Positions 25,328 to 34,414 are shown, numbered from the stretch's first letter. The stretch: 64,000 nucleotides of DNA from Bacillota bacterium (GCA_030529825.1 JAUMWD010000003.1:55631-119630), one strand, 5' to 3'. Numbers and translations: made by a program. The notes: generated from the letters alone by a model not told the origin.

Positions 25328-25804
25328 ATGGCAGAGTTTTCACATTTTAATGAAAGCGGCAGAGCGAGGATGGTGGATGTTTCCGGAAAGAGCGAAACTG
25401 TCCGCACCGCCGTTGCCGCAGGCAGGGTAAAGGTCAATGCCGAAACCTTTGCGCTTATTAAAAGCGGCGGCATGAAAAAGGGCGATGTGTTGGGAACTGC
25501 CCAGATTGCGGGCATCATGGGTGCAAAGCGCACTCCGGACATTATTCCCATGTGCCATCCCATTATGATTTCCGGCGTGGATATTGACTTTGAGCTTAAC
25601 GAAGCGGAGCTTGCCGTTGAAATCACCGCCACTGCAAAATGCACGGGCGTAACCGGTGTCGAAATGGAGGCGCTGACGGCGGTTTCCGTTGCGGCGCTGA
25701 CGGTTTACGATATGTGTAAGGCCGTGCAGAAGGATATGGAGATAACGGATATCCGACTGCTTAAAAAAAGCGGCGGCAAAAGCGGAGATTTCGTGAGAGA
25801 ATAA
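25328..25804 (+). CDS. moaC: Cyclic pyranopterin monophosphate synthase MoaC
   Basis: MoaC completes the MoaA reaction to cyclic pyranopterin monophosphate. At 158 residues it is full length. Family motifs are [18 protein letters not shown] at the N-terminus, [18 protein letters not shown] (active-site His/Pro region, about residue 60-80) and [19 protein letters not shown] with [10 protein letters not shown]. It heads an operon with asparaginase and two flavoproteins, none of them Mo-related. The rest of the Mo cofactor set, apart from moaA at the left edge, is outside the window. Confidence 0.96.
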   Translation: MAEFSHFNESGRARMVDVSGKSETVRTAVAAGRVKVNAETFALIKSGGMKKGDVLGTAQIAGIMGAKRTPDIIPMCHPIMISGVDIDFELNEAELAVEITATAKCTGVTGVEMEALTAVSVAALTVYDMCKAVQKDMEITDIRLLKKSGGKSGDFVRE

Positions 25805-25813
25805 GGAGTCACT

Positions 25814-26809
25814 ATGAAGAAGATTCTTATGATAGGCACCGGCGGCACCATTGCCTCGGAAACCTCACCCGACGGACTGACTCCGGAGCTTAAGCCGGAG
25901 CAGCTTCTGAAGTTCGTCCCCGAGATTTCGAAGCTCTGCACCGTGGATTGCATTTCGCTGTACACGGTTGACAGCACAAACATGACTCCCGGCCATTGGA
26001 TAGGCATTGTACGCACCGTGCGGGAGAATTACGATAAGTATGACGGCTTTGTCATAAGCCACGGCACGGACACCATGGCATATACCGCGGCGGCCTTAAG
26101 CTATATGATTAAGGGCTCACGGAAGCCCATCGTCCTCACGGGCGCGCAGAAGCCCATCGGCTTTGAGTCCACGGACTCGAAGATAAATCTCCTTGACGCC
26201 TTCACCTGCGCCTGTGCCGACACCATGTGCGGCGTGTGCATTGTTTTTAACGGCAGAGTCATATTAGGCACAAGGGCAAGGAAAACCCGTTCCAAGAGCT
26301 TTGCGGCTTTTTCCAGCATTAACTACCCCGTAATCGCAACTCTGCAAAGTGGCGTAATAATGCAGTATATCAAGCCCGAAAGCCTGCCATATCCCGAATT
26401 CTGCGACACTCTTGACACCAATGTGGGACTTATAAAAATGATACCCAGCGCGGACTATGAGCTCCTTGAGTTCATGCTCAACCGCAAGGACGCGCTCATT
26501 ATCGAATCCTTCGGCGTGGGAGGTCTTCCCAGCTACGACAGCGATAAGTTCATCGACATAGTCAAGAGCGCGGTGAGCAGAGGCAAGGTTGTCATTATGA
26601 CCACACAGGTGCAGAATGAGGGCTCCGACCTTGCGGTTTACAATGTGGGCCACAGACTCAAGGGCTGGAGCAATGTGCTTGAGGCCTACGACATGACCAC
26701 CGAGGCGGCTCTTGCGAAGATAATGTGCATTCTGGGAAAAACAAAGGAGCCCAAGGAAATTAACCGGCTTTTCTACGAGCCGGTGGCAAACGATATTCTC
26801 TACCACTGA
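25814..26809 (+). CDS. ansA: Type I-like L-asparaginase
   Basis: This enzyme hydrolyses L-asparagine to aspartate and ammonia. It has both catalytic threonine motifs: IGTGGTIASE (residues about 7-16) and SHGTDTMAYTAAALS (about 78-92), plus the triad lysine region TGAQKPIGFESTDSKINL. At 331 residues and without a signal peptide it is the cytoplasmic type. It starts 9 nt after moaC, with AAGGAG over the moaC stop, so it is co-transcribed. Confidence 0.92.
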   Translation: MKKILMIGTGGTIASETSPDGLTPELKPEQLLKFVPEISKLCTVDCISLYTVDSTNMTPGHWIGIVRTVRENYDKYDGFVISHGTDTMAYTAAALSYMIKGSRKPIVLTGAQKPIGFESTDSKINLLDAFTCACADTMCGVCIVFNGRVILGTRARKTRSKSFAAFSSINYPVIATLQSGVIMQYIKPESLPYPEFCDTLDTNVGLIKMIPSADYELLEFMLNRKDALIIESFGVGGLPSYDSDKFIDIVKSAVSRGKVVIMTTQVQNEGSDLAVYNVGHRLKGWSNVLEAYDMTTEAALAKIMCILGKTKEPKEINRLFYEPVANDILYH

Positions 26810-26820
26810 TGAGGTAAAAG

Positions 26821-28029
26821 ATGAAAACAGTTGTTGTTATCGGCGGCGGCGCCTCCGGTATGATGGCGGCGCTGACAGCCGCCGAGGATAAGAATAACAG
26901 GGTAATTCTGCTTGAGCGCCAGCAGCGCGTGGGCAGAAAGCTCACCGCCACGGGCAACGGACGCTGCAACCTCACAAATGTGGGGGCAGCCGCCGAAAAC
27001 TATTACGGCGAGCAGGCGGATTTTGCTCTGAACGCTTTGGAAAAATTCAGCCCCGAAAAGGTGCTGGAATATTTCCGCGGCCTTGGTCTTGTAACCGTGA
27101 CGGAGTACGGCGGAAGAGTATATCCTCTGTCCAACTCCGCAAACTCCGTTGTGGATGTGCTGCGCTTTGCCCTTGAGCGAAGCGGGGTTGAGCTTCGCGC
27201 CGCCGAGCCTGCAAGAGAGCTTTTAAAGCGGGGTGAGGGCTTCCTGATTCGCACCGATGAGGCGGAAATTTCCGCAGACTATGTCATCGTGGCCTGCGGC
27301 GGTGCCGCAGGCGCAAAGCTGGGCGGTGTTATGGACGGCTATGACCTGCTGAAAAACCTCGGCCATAAGCGCACATCCCTGCATCCGGCGCTGGTGCAGC
27401 TTGTTTGTGATCCCACCTATCCCCGGGCGCTGAAGGGCATAAGAGCCCAGGCAAAGCTGCGCTATGTATGCGGCGGCGAGGAGCTTGCCTCCTCCGAGGG
27501 CGAGCTGCAGTTTATCGAATCGGGACTTTCCGGCCCTGCGGCCTTTGATGTTTCCCGCGCCGTTTCTCTCAACGGCCAGGGCGAAATTCACATTGATTTT
27601 CTCGGCGAGCTCTCCAATAAGGAAATGCTGTCACTTCTCAAAAAACGCGCAGAGGATATGCCCGAAATGAGCGCCGAGGATATTCTCACGGGCGTGGTGC
27701 ATAACCGTCTGGGTAAAATGCTGGTGAAGTATTCCGAAATCGGCGGCGGAAGAAAGCTCCGTGAGCTTCGGGAGAAGGATTTTGAGGCGCTTTTAAATGC
27801 CTGCCGCGACTTTGTCATTACGGCAAAGGGTGTTGAGGGCTTTGACTGCGCACAGGTCACCGCAGGCGGCATAAAGACCACGGGCGTCAATCCCGAAACC
27901 ATGGAAAGCTGGTTTGTACCCCATCTTTTCATCTGCGGCGAGCTGCTTGATGTTGACGCGGACTGCGGCGGCTACAACCTGCAATGGGCATGGGCCAGCG
28001 GCAGACTTGCAGGGAGGCTCGGCAAATGA
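26821..28029 (+). CDS. HI0933/BaiN-family FAD-dependent oxidoreductase
   Basis: This flavoprotein is 402 residues. FAD-binding VVVIGGGASGMMAALTAA is at the N-terminus, and the family signature GRKLTATGNGRCNLTN is at about residue 39. It ends with a second FAD contact, LFICGELLDVDADCGGYNLQ and WAWASGRLAG. HI0933-like proteins are widespread. One relative, BaiN, reduces a dehydro-bile-acid intermediate, but most are uncharacterised, so the substrate is open. It overlaps the next flavoprotein gene by 4 nt (ATGA). Confidence 0.88.
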   Translation: MKTVVVIGGGASGMMAALTAAEDKNNRVILLERQQRVGRKLTATGNGRCNLTNVGAAAENYYGEQADFALNALEKFSPEKVLEYFRGLGLVTVTEYGGRVYPLSNSANSVVDVLRFALERSGVELRAAEPARELLKRGEGFLIRTDEAEISADYVIVACGGAAGAKLGGVMDGYDLLKNLGHKRTSLHPALVQLVCDPTYPRALKGIRAQAKLRYVCGGEELASSEGELQFIESGLSGPAAFDVSRAVSLNGQGEIHIDFLGELSNKEMLSLLKKRAEDMPEMSAEDILTGVVHNRLGKMLVKYSEIGGGRKLRELREKDFEALLNACRDFVITAKGVEGFDCAQVTAGGIKTTGVNPETMESWFVPHLFICGELLDVDADCGGYNLQWAWASGRLAGRLGK

Positions 28030-29615
28030 TTTCCATACGAAATCTCCGTCTTGAAATCGGAGACGGAGAGGAAAAACTGAAGAAAAAAGCGGCGAAGGAG
28101 CTGCGTGTTTCCGAGGCTGATATAAAGAGCATTAGACTCATAAAAAAATCCCTTGACGCCCGCAGGAAAAATGACCTGCACTATACCTGCACCGCAGCGG
28201 TGACGGTACGGGGCGACGAGGAAAAGATTCTCTTAAGGGCAAAGAGCAAAAATGCCTCTGCCTATGAGGAATTTGCCTACCATATCCCGCAGGTGAAATG
28301 CGAAAAGCGTCCCGTAATCGTGGGCTTCGGCCCGGGAGGAATGTTTGCGGCGCTGGTGCTTGCAAAGGCCGGGCTTCGCCCCATTGTCATTGAGCGGGGC
28401 TCCGATGCCCTCACAAGGGCGGAAAAGGTGGAGCGATTCCGCAGCTGCGGAGCGCTTGACACGGAGTGCAACGTTCAGTTCGGCGAAGGCGGCGCGGGAA
28501 CATTTTCCGACGGCAAGCTGAACACGGGCATTAAGGACAAGCGCATAAGCTGGATGCTGAAAATGTTCGTGGAGCACGGCGCGCCGGAGCATATACTCTA
28601 TGACGCAAAGCCCCACATCGGCACGGATATTTTAATTAATGTAGTGCAGAGCATCCGCAAAACCGTCATAGCCAACGGCGGCGAGGTGAGGTTTAACCAT
28701 AAGCTCACAAAGCTTCTGCTGAATGAAAACCGCCTCCGGGGCATTGAGGTGGAGTCTGCGGAGGGCAGCTATACTCTCGATTGCGACAGGCTCATTCTTG
28801 CCATCGGCCACTCCTCAAGAGATACCTTTGAAATGCTCAATGCTCTGGGCGTACCCATGGAGCCCAAGGATTTTTCCATGGGCGTGAGAATCGAGCATAA
28901 GCAGAGCGAGATAAATGCTTCCCAGTACGGAGCAGCCACGGCAGAGCTTCCCGCGGCGGACTATTCTCTGAATGTGCATCTTCCCGACGGAACAAGCGCC
29001 TACACCTTCTGTATGTGCCCCGGCGGCGAGGTCATTGCAGCGGCATCGGAGGAGGGGGGCGTCTGCACAAACGGCATGAGCCGTTCCAAACGCGACGGCG
29101 AAAACGCAAATGCCGCCCTGCTTGTAACCCTCCACACCGAGGATTTCCCCTACGAGGGAGTTCTCGGCGGTATGTATTGGCAGAGAGAAATTGAGAGAAA
29201 AGCCTTCTCCATGGGCAATGACTACAAGGCGCCTGCCCAGACTGTAGGTGATTTTCTGAAGCACATACCAACAAAAGAGCAGGGCAGCGTCATACCCAGC
29301 TACCGCCCGGGTGTGCATTACTGCGACCTTCATCAGGTGCTGCCGGAGCGCATTACCTCCGTCATGGAAAATGCCCTGCCGGAGCTGGGCAAAAAGCTGA
29401 AGGGCTTTGACAACCCCGAGGCGGTGATGACGGCTCCGGAAACCCGTTCCTCCTCGCCTGTACGCATTCTGCGAAACGAAAAGCGCATGAGCGAAATCCG
29501 GGGACTCTATCCCTGCGGCGAAGGCGCAGGCTATGCAGGCGGAATTACAAGCGCCGCCGTTGACGGCATGAAATGCGCCGAGGCGCTTTTAGATACGGTG
29601 CTGCAAGACGAATAA
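28026..29615 (+). CDS. Uncharacterised FAD-dependent dehydrogenase (COG2509 type)
   Basis: This is a 529-residue flavoprotein. The N-terminal ~90 residues form a small domain (MISIRNLRLEIGDGEEKL..., with KKSLDARRKNDLHYT). The Rossmann motif VIVGFGPGGMFAALVLAKAG and NVQFGEGGAGTFSDGKLNT are typical of COG2509. The C-terminus has LYPCGEGAGYAGGITSAA. Its natural reaction is not known. The start at 28026 has GGGAGG 9 nt upstream and overlaps the preceding stop as ATGA, so the two flavoproteins are translationally coupled and may share a pathway. Confidence 0.85.
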   Translation: MISIRNLRLEIGDGEEKLKKKAAKELRVSEADIKSIRLIKKSLDARRKNDLHYTCTAAVTVRGDEEKILLRAKSKNASAYEEFAYHIPQVKCEKRPVIVGFGPGGMFAALVLAKAGLRPIVIERGSDALTRAEKVERFRSCGALDTECNVQFGEGGAGTFSDGKLNTGIKDKRISWMLKMFVEHGAPEHILYDAKPHIGTDILINVVQSIRKTVIANGGEVRFNHKLTKLLLNENRLRGIEVESAEGSYTLDCDRLILAIGHSSRDTFEMLNALGVPMEPKDFSMGVRIEHKQSEINASQYGAATAELPAADYSLNVHLPDGTSAYTFCMCPGGEVIAAASEEGGVCTNGMSRSKRDGENANAALLVTLHTEDFPYEGVLGGMYWQREIERKAFSMGNDYKAPAQTVGDFLKHIPTKEQGSVIPSYRPGVHYCDLHQVLPERITSVMENALPELGKKLKGFDNPEAVMTAPETRSSSPVRILRNEKRMSEIRGLYPCGEGAGYAGGITSAAVDGMKCAEALLDTVLQDE

Positions 29616-29655
29616 GCTTTATTGCGTCGAATGTTTGAAAATATTGTTGCATTTT

Positions 29656-29686
29656 TTAAAGACACCACATTATGTGGTGTCTTTTT
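29656..29686 (+). terminator. Intrinsic terminator of the moaC operon
   Basis: AAAGACACCACA and TGTGGTGTCTTT with a TTA loop and a T-run. Confidence 0.92.
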
Positions 29687-29708
29687 CTGTATTACATCCG
29701 GCGGCAGA

Positions 29709-29724
29709 CCACAATATCTTGTAT
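29709..29724. promoter_or_regulatory. Candidate NrdR box 1
   Basis: CCACAATATCTTGTAT matches 13 of 16 positions of the NrdR consensus acaCwAtATaTwGtgt, including the CwATAT...G core. Confidence 0.5.
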
Positions 29725-29876
29725 ATTCAAAAATCAGTGAATTATTACAGAAATGTATAGAATGTCAACCGGTGGCAACAGCGAAAATACCTTGAAAATA
29801 CAGACTTTTTTTAAAATATGTCTAAAAAAGGATATTCAAAACACGCTTTTTTAATAACAGAGCGTTAAATTACAAA

Positions 29877-29892
29877 ACACAATATTTAGTGG
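29877..29892. promoter_or_regulatory. Candidate NrdR box 2
   Basis: ACACAATATTTAGTGG matches 14 of 16 positions of acaCwAtATaTwGtgt. It lies 168 bp (16 helical turns) from box 1 and about 90 bp before the predicted nrdG transcription start. NrdR box pairs are normally about 31 bp apart, so the arrangement is unusual. Confidence 0.6.
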
Positions 29893-29941
29893 TTGAAACG
29901 GTTACAAAGCGGTAAAAATGGCTACATTTTGTGTTTTTCTA

Positions 29942-29970
29942 TTGACATGGAGCGCGATATATGGTATCTT
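29942..29970 (+). promoter_or_regulatory. Predicted promoter of nrdG-nrdD
   Basis: TTGACA (perfect), 17-nt spacer, TATCTT, 28 nt before the nrdG ATG. Confidence 0.75.
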
Positions 29971-29997
29971 TCGATACGCTGACATCTAGGAGACACT

Positions 29998-30696
29998 ATG
30001 CAAATTTCAGGTATACAAAAATTAACATTGTTGGATTACCCCGGAACTGTTGCCTGCACCATGTTCACCTCCGGCTGCAACTTCCGCTGTCCCTTCTGCC
30101 ACAACGCGCTTTTAGTGCTTCCGGACAGAATTGAGGATAGCTTCCTCACAGAGGACGAGGTCATGGGCTTCCTGAAAAAACGCTTCGGCGTTTTAGACGG
30201 AGTGGCTGTAACCGGCGGCGAGCCGCTGATTCATGCGGATATGCCGCAGCTGCTTGAAAAGATTAAGGCCATCGGCTATAAAATCAAGCTGGACACCAAC
30301 GGCTCAAACCCCAAGCTCCTGCGGGAAATTGTTGAGGCAGGTCTTGTGGACAGAGTTGCCATGGACATCAAAAACTCTCCCGCGGCTTACGGCGAGACAA
30401 TAGGAATTTCGGACTTTGACATCACAAAGGTGGAGGAGTCGAAAAACCTTCTGCTTCAGGGAAAGGTGGAATATGAATTCCGCACCACGGTGGTGAAGGG
30501 TATTCACACAAGAGAAAGCCTTGTGGAAGCCGCGAAATGGATACAGGGCGCAAATGAATACTATTTACAGCAGTTCAAGGATTCGGGAGATCTGATTCTC
30601 CCCGAGGGACTTGGCGCTTACGATAAAGAAGAAATGACAGAGCTCTGCGACGCTGTAAGGCGGTATGTGCCTTCGGCACAGATCAGAGGCGTATGA
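29998..30696 (+). CDS. nrdG: Anaerobic ribonucleotide reductase activating protein NrdG
   Basis: NrdG is a radical-SAM activase that generates the glycyl radical on NrdD. It begins MQISGIQKLTLLDYPGTVAC and carries the CxxxCxxC cluster motif in TSGCNFRCPFCHNALL (residues about 26-33), then VTGGEPLIHADMPQLL. At 232 residues it is the longer NrdG type. GGAG precedes the ATG. It is upstream of nrdD by 23 nt, the reverse of the nrdD-nrdG order in E. coli, and both are under the NrdR-box region. Confidence 0.93.
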   Translation: MQISGIQKLTLLDYPGTVACTMFTSGCNFRCPFCHNALLVLPDRIEDSFLTEDEVMGFLKKRFGVLDGVAVTGGEPLIHADMPQLLEKIKAIGYKIKLDTNGSNPKLLREIVEAGLVDRVAMDIKNSPAAYGETIGISDFDITKVEESKNLLLQGKVEYEFRTTVVKGIHTRESLVEAAKWIQGANEYYLQQFKDSGDLILPEGLGAYDKEEMTELCDAVRRYVPSAQIRGV

Positions 30697-30719
30697 CAGA
30701 GATACAGGAGGATATATAA

Positions 30720-33092
30720 ATGTACCAGATCATAAAGAGAGACGGCAAAATCGTTGAGTTTGACATTAACAAGATTGCAAACGCAATAAAGAAGGCCTTT
30801 GACGCCACCGAAACCGAATACACCGACAATATCATTGACTTCCTTGCGCTGAAGGTTTCCGCAGACTTTATCCCCAAAATCAAGGACGGCTTTGTTGCTG
30901 TTGAAGATATTCAGGACTCCGTTGAGGCAGTTCTGTCCCGCGGCGGCTATGAGGCTGTTGCCAAGGCATACATCCTTTACCGTAAGCAGCGCGAGAAACT
31001 CCGCAACATGAAGTCCACCTATCTGGACTACAAGGAAACCGTCAACAGCTATGTCAAGGTTCTTGACTGGCGCGTAAAGGAAAACTCCACCGTTACCTAT
31101 TCCGTCGGCGGCCTCATTCTTTCCAACTCCGGTGCCATCACCGCAAACTACTGGCTCAGCGAGGTCTATGACGAGGAAATCGCCAGCGCACACCGCAACT
31201 GCGATATGCACATCCACGACCTGTCCATGCTCACCGGCTACTGCGCAGGCTGGAGCCTGAAGCAGCTCATCCAGCAGGGTTTGGGCATCCCCGGCAAGAT
31301 TAATTCCTCCCCCGCAAGCCACCTTTCCACCCTCTGCAATCAGATGGTCAACTTCCTGGGCATCATGCAGAATGAATGGGCAGGCGCTCAGGCCTTCTCC
31401 AGCTTCGACACCTACCTTGCTCCCTTCGTAAAGGTTGATAACCTCTGCTACAAGGAAGTCAAGCAGTGCATCCAGAGCTTCATCTTCGGTGTCAACACTC
31501 CCTCTCGCTGGGGCACCCAGGCACCCTTCTCCAACATCACTCTGGACTGGACCGTTCCCGCAGACCTTAAGGATCAGCCCGCAATCGTCGGCGGCAAGGA
31601 AATGGACTTCACCTACGGTGACTGTGTTGAAGAAATGGCCATGGTCAACAAGGCATTCATCAACATCATGATTGAAGGCGATGCCAACGGCCGCGGCTTC
31701 CAGTACCCCATCCCCACCTATTCCATCACCCGCGACTTTGACTGGTCTCCCACCGAGAACAACAAGCTCCTCTTCGAGATGACCGCAAAGTACGGCACTC
31801 CTTACTTCTCCAACTACATTAACTCCGATATGGAGCCCTCCGATGTCCGCAGCATGTGCTGCCGTCTGCGCCTTGACCTCCGTGAGCTCCGCAAGAAGAG
31901 CGGCGGCTACTTCGGCTCCGGCGAAAGCACCGGCTCCGTCGGTGTCGTTACCATCAATATGCCCCGTATCGCATATCTCGCCAAGGACGAGGCTGACTTC
32001 TATGCCCGTCTTGACAGAATGATGGATATTGCCGCACGCTCCCTGAAGATTAAGCGTGAGGTTATCACCAAGCTTCTGAACGAAGGTCTGTACCCCTACA
32101 CCAAGTACTACCTCGGCACCTTCGCAAACCACTTCTCCACCATCGGTCTCGTGGGTATGAACGAGGCAGGCCTTAACGCCAACTGGGTCCGCGCCGGCAT
32201 GACCAGCGAGAAGTGCCAGAACTTCACCAAGGATGTTCTGAATCATATGCGTGATCGCCTCTCCGACTATCAGGAGAAGTACGGTGACCTGTACAATCTT
32301 GAGGCAACTCCCGCAGAAAGCACCTCCTACCGTCTTGCAAAGCACGACAAGGAGCAGTTCCCCGAAATCATCACCGCCAACGAAGCCTGCGGCACTCCTT
32401 ACTACACCAACTCCAGCCACCTGCCCGTTGGCTACACCGACGATATCTTCTCCGCCCTTGATGTTCAGGACGAGCTGCAGACTCTCTACACCTCCGGCAC
32501 CGTCTTCCACGCCTTCCTGGGCGAGAAGCTGCCCGACTGGGAAGCTGCTGCAAATCTTGTACGCAAGATTGCGGAAAACTACAAGCTGCCCTACTACACC
32601 ATGAGCCCCACCTACTCCATCTGCCCCGACCACGGCTATATCACCGGCGAGCATTTCCAGTGCCCCGAGTGCGGCAAGGAAACCGAGGTTTACAGCCGCA
32701 TCACCGGGTACTACCGCCCCGTTCAGAACTGGAACGCAGGCAAGACTCAGGAGTACAAGGACCGCACCGAGTATGTCATTGAAAACTCCGTTCTGAAGCA
32801 CAGCGGTCCTCTGAATGCTGCTGAAAAGCCCGTTGAGGAAACCGTTTTTGAGGCAAAGGGCGAAAAGAAGCTTCTCCTCTTCGTAAAGCAGAATTGCCCC
32901 AACTGCCGCGCTGCCTATGCAATGCTGGACAAGGCCGGCGTTGAGTATGAAAAGATCATGGCAGAAGAGAATGTCGAGCTGGCAAATTCCTACGGCATCA
33001 AGAGTGCTCCCACTCTCATTATCTGCGACGGCGAAACCTGCACAAAATTTGCAGGCGCACCCGAGATTAAAAAGTGGCTCGCAGGTAAATAA
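30720..33092 (+). CDS. nrdD: Anaerobic ribonucleoside-triphosphate reductase NrdD with C-terminal glutaredoxin-like domain
   Basis: NrdD reduces ribonucleoside triphosphates to deoxy forms without oxygen. Residues 1-90 are an ATP-cone (allosteric) domain starting MYQIIKRDGKIVEFDINKIA. The catalytic barrel follows. Near the C-terminus are the zinc-site cysteines (ICPDHGY, CPECG) and the glycyl-radical loop SRITGYYRPV with Gly663. From about residue 718 there is an extra thioredoxin-fold domain, KKLLLFVKQNCPNC, with redox pair Cys726/Cys729, and KSAPTLIICDG further on, ending at residue 790. This suggests a glutaredoxin/NrdH-dependent subtype rather than the formate-dependent E. coli type. AGGAGG precedes the ATG. 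trxB follows after a hairpin. Confidence 0.95.
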   Translation: MYQIIKRDGKIVEFDINKIANAIKKAFDATETEYTDNIIDFLALKVSADFIPKIKDGFVAVEDIQDSVEAVLSRGGYEAVAKAYILYRKQREKLRNMKSTYLDYKETVNSYVKVLDWRVKENSTVTYSVGGLILSNSGAITANYWLSEVYDEEIASAHRNCDMHIHDLSMLTGYCAGWSLKQLIQQGLGIPGKINSSPASHLSTLCNQMVNFLGIMQNEWAGAQAFSSFDTYLAPFVKVDNLCYKEVKQCIQSFIFGVNTPSRWGTQAPFSNITLDWTVPADLKDQPAIVGGKEMDFTYGDCVEEMAMVNKAFINIMIEGDANGRGFQYPIPTYSITRDFDWSPTENNKLLFEMTAKYGTPYFSNYINSDMEPSDVRSMCCRLRLDLRELRKKSGGYFGSGESTGSVGVVTINMPRIAYLAKDEADFYARLDRMMDIAARSLKIKREVITKLLNEGLYPYTKYYLGTFANHFSTIGLVGMNEAGLNANWVRAGMTSEKCQNFTKDVLNHMRDRLSDYQEKYGDLYNLEATPAESTSYRLAKHDKEQFPEIITANEACGTPYYTNSSHLPVGYTDDIFSALDVQDELQTLYTSGTVFHAFLGEKLPDWEAAANLVRKIAENYKLPYYTMSPTYSICPDHGYITGEHFQCPECGKETEVYSRITGYYRPVQNWNAGKTQEYKDRTEYVIENSVLKHSGPLNAAEKPVEETVFEAKGEKKLLLFVKQNCPNCRAAYAMLDKAGVEYEKIMAEENVELANSYGIKSAPTLIICDGETCTKFAGAPEIKKWLAGK

Positions 33093-33111
33093 TAAGATTA
33101 AAATAAGCGGT

Positions 33112-33137
33112 AAAACCAGCCCGAAAGGGCTGGTTTT
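33112..33137 (+). terminator. Stem-loop terminator between nrdD and trxB
   Basis: AAAACCAGCCC and GGGCTGGTTTT with a GAAA tetraloop. The T-run is only 4 nt and merges with the stem, so partial readthrough into trxB is possible. Confidence 0.75.
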
Positions 33138-33157
33138 GCGTGAATAGAGGTAAGAAA

Positions 33158-34066
33158 ATGTATGATGTAATCATAGTGGGCGGCGGCCCTGCGGGCCTTA
33201 CTGCCGCACTGTATGCCCTTCGCGCAGGAAAAAGCGTACTTGTCATTGAAAAGGCCACCTTCGGCGGACAGATAACCTGGTCTCCCAAGGTTGAGAATTT
33301 TCCCACCATAGAATCCATCTCCGGCAGCGAGCTGGGCGACCGCCTTATGCAGCAGGTGGAAAATCAGGGCGGCGAAACGGAATTTGCCGAGGTGGTGTCC
33401 GTGGAGCTTGACGGGGATATTAAGCGCGTCACAACGGACTATGACGACGTTTTTGAGGGCAAGGCTCTCATCATTGCCACGGGCGCAAAGCCCCGCACAT
33501 TGGGTGTGGAGCGTGAGGAGGAGCTGGTGGGCAACGGCGTGTGCTACTGTGCCGTCTGCGACGGTGCCTTCTATAAGGGCAAGACCGTTGCCGTCAACGG
33601 CGGCGGAAATTCCGCCCTGCAGGATGCGGTGCTGCTTTCCGAGGGCTGCAGCAAGGTTTACCTCATTCACCGCAGAGACTCCTTCCGGGGCGAGGCAAAG
33701 CTCGTGGAGCTGTTAGAGAAGAAGAGTAATGTGGAATTTGTGCTCAATTCCTCCGTTACCGCTTTGAAGGGCGAGGAGGAGCTTACGGGCATCAGCCTTG
33801 AGGATAAGGACGGCAACCGCCGCGATATCGCCGTTGACGGACTTTTTGTTGCCGTCGGTCACGGCCCCGATAACGGCATCTTTGCCGAGCTCATGGCTCT
33901 TGACGAAAAGGGCTACGCAGACTCCGCCGAGGATTGCAAAACAAAAACTCCCGGCGTATTCGTTGCCGGCGACTGCCGCAAAAAGACCGTGCGCCAGCTC
34001 ACAACAGCCTGTGCCGACGGCAGCGCCGCCGCACTTGCCGCCTGCAGCTATATTGACAGCCTGTAA
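33158..34066 (+). CDS. trxB: Thioredoxin reductase (NADPH-type flavoprotein)
   Basis: TrxB passes electrons from NAD(P)H through FAD to thioredoxin or a glutaredoxin-like partner. The N-terminus has DVIIVGGGPAGLTAALYA, the redox pair is CAVCDGAFY, the NADPH-domain Rossmann motif is VAVNGGGNSALQDAV, and the final FAD contact is GVFVAGDCRKK with the RQLTTACADG motif. At 302 residues it is full length. The ATG at 33158 has AGAGG 7 nt upstream; a GTG 18 nt earlier has none. It lies just after the glutaredoxin-fused nrdD, a likely redox partner. Confidence 0.93.
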   Translation: MYDVIIVGGGPAGLTAALYALRAGKSVLVIEKATFGGQITWSPKVENFPTIESISGSELGDRLMQQVENQGGETEFAEVVSVELDGDIKRVTTDYDDVFEGKALIIATGAKPRTLGVEREEELVGNGVCYCAVCDGAFYKGKTVAVNGGGNSALQDAVLLSEGCSKVYLIHRRDSFRGEAKLVELLEKKSNVEFVLNSSVTALKGEEELTGISLEDKDGNRRDIAVDGLFVAVGHGPDNGIFAELMALDEKGYADSAEDCKTKTPGVFVAGDCRKKTVRQLTTACADGSAAALAACSYIDSL

Positions 34067-34092
34067 ATAAATTAAAAATATGGGAGGACATT

Positions 34093-34395
34093 ATGGACTT
34101 GATTTTGTCAGCACTTGACTTTGACCTGGTGTGCATTATTTTCTATGTTCTTGCAGTGCTGCTGGGAAAGAAGCGCAAGGCCCCCTGGGTTTTGTTCGGA
34201 ATCGGCGCAGTTGTGGAAGCGCTTGGCTTTGCGGCGGCGTTCTGGGTAAACAATGCCGACACTGCAATCAAAGAGAGCGCGGGAGTGAACATCACAGGCC
34301 CTGCCCTTGTGCTTGCCCTGATTCTGTTTGCGGTATTCTCCGTACTGACTGCATGGCTTATCTCCAGAAGAAAAGCCAAGGTTGCCGAGGAATAA
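34093..34395 (+). CDS. Small three-helix membrane protein, unknown
   Basis: This 100-residue protein has three hydrophobic segments at about 10-24, 31-52 and 68-90, and a basic, charged C-terminus (RRKAKVAEE). No cysteines in redox spacing or other functional motif are seen, and I do not recognise a family. GGGAGG sits 7 nt before the ATG, so it is probably real. It starts 27 nt after trxB, likely in the same transcript, and ends at a terminator-like hairpin. Confidence 0.7.
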   Translation: MDLILSALDFDLVCIIFYVLAVLLGKKRKAPWVLFGIGAVVEALGFAAAFWVNNADTAIKESAGVNITGPALVLALILFAVFSVLTAWLISRRKAKVAEE

Positions 34396-34414
34396 TACGG
34401 CGCTACATAGTCGA

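Larger units (their letters stand above)
29687..29941 (+). other. AT-rich intergenic region upstream of nrdG
   Basis: The 382-bp gap 29616-29997 contains no gene that I can support. It holds the terminator at 29656, two NrdR-box-like palindromes (29709, 29877) and the nrdG promoter (29942). The DNA between is AT-rich with poly-A/T tracts and shows no other clear motif. Confidence 0.6.
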
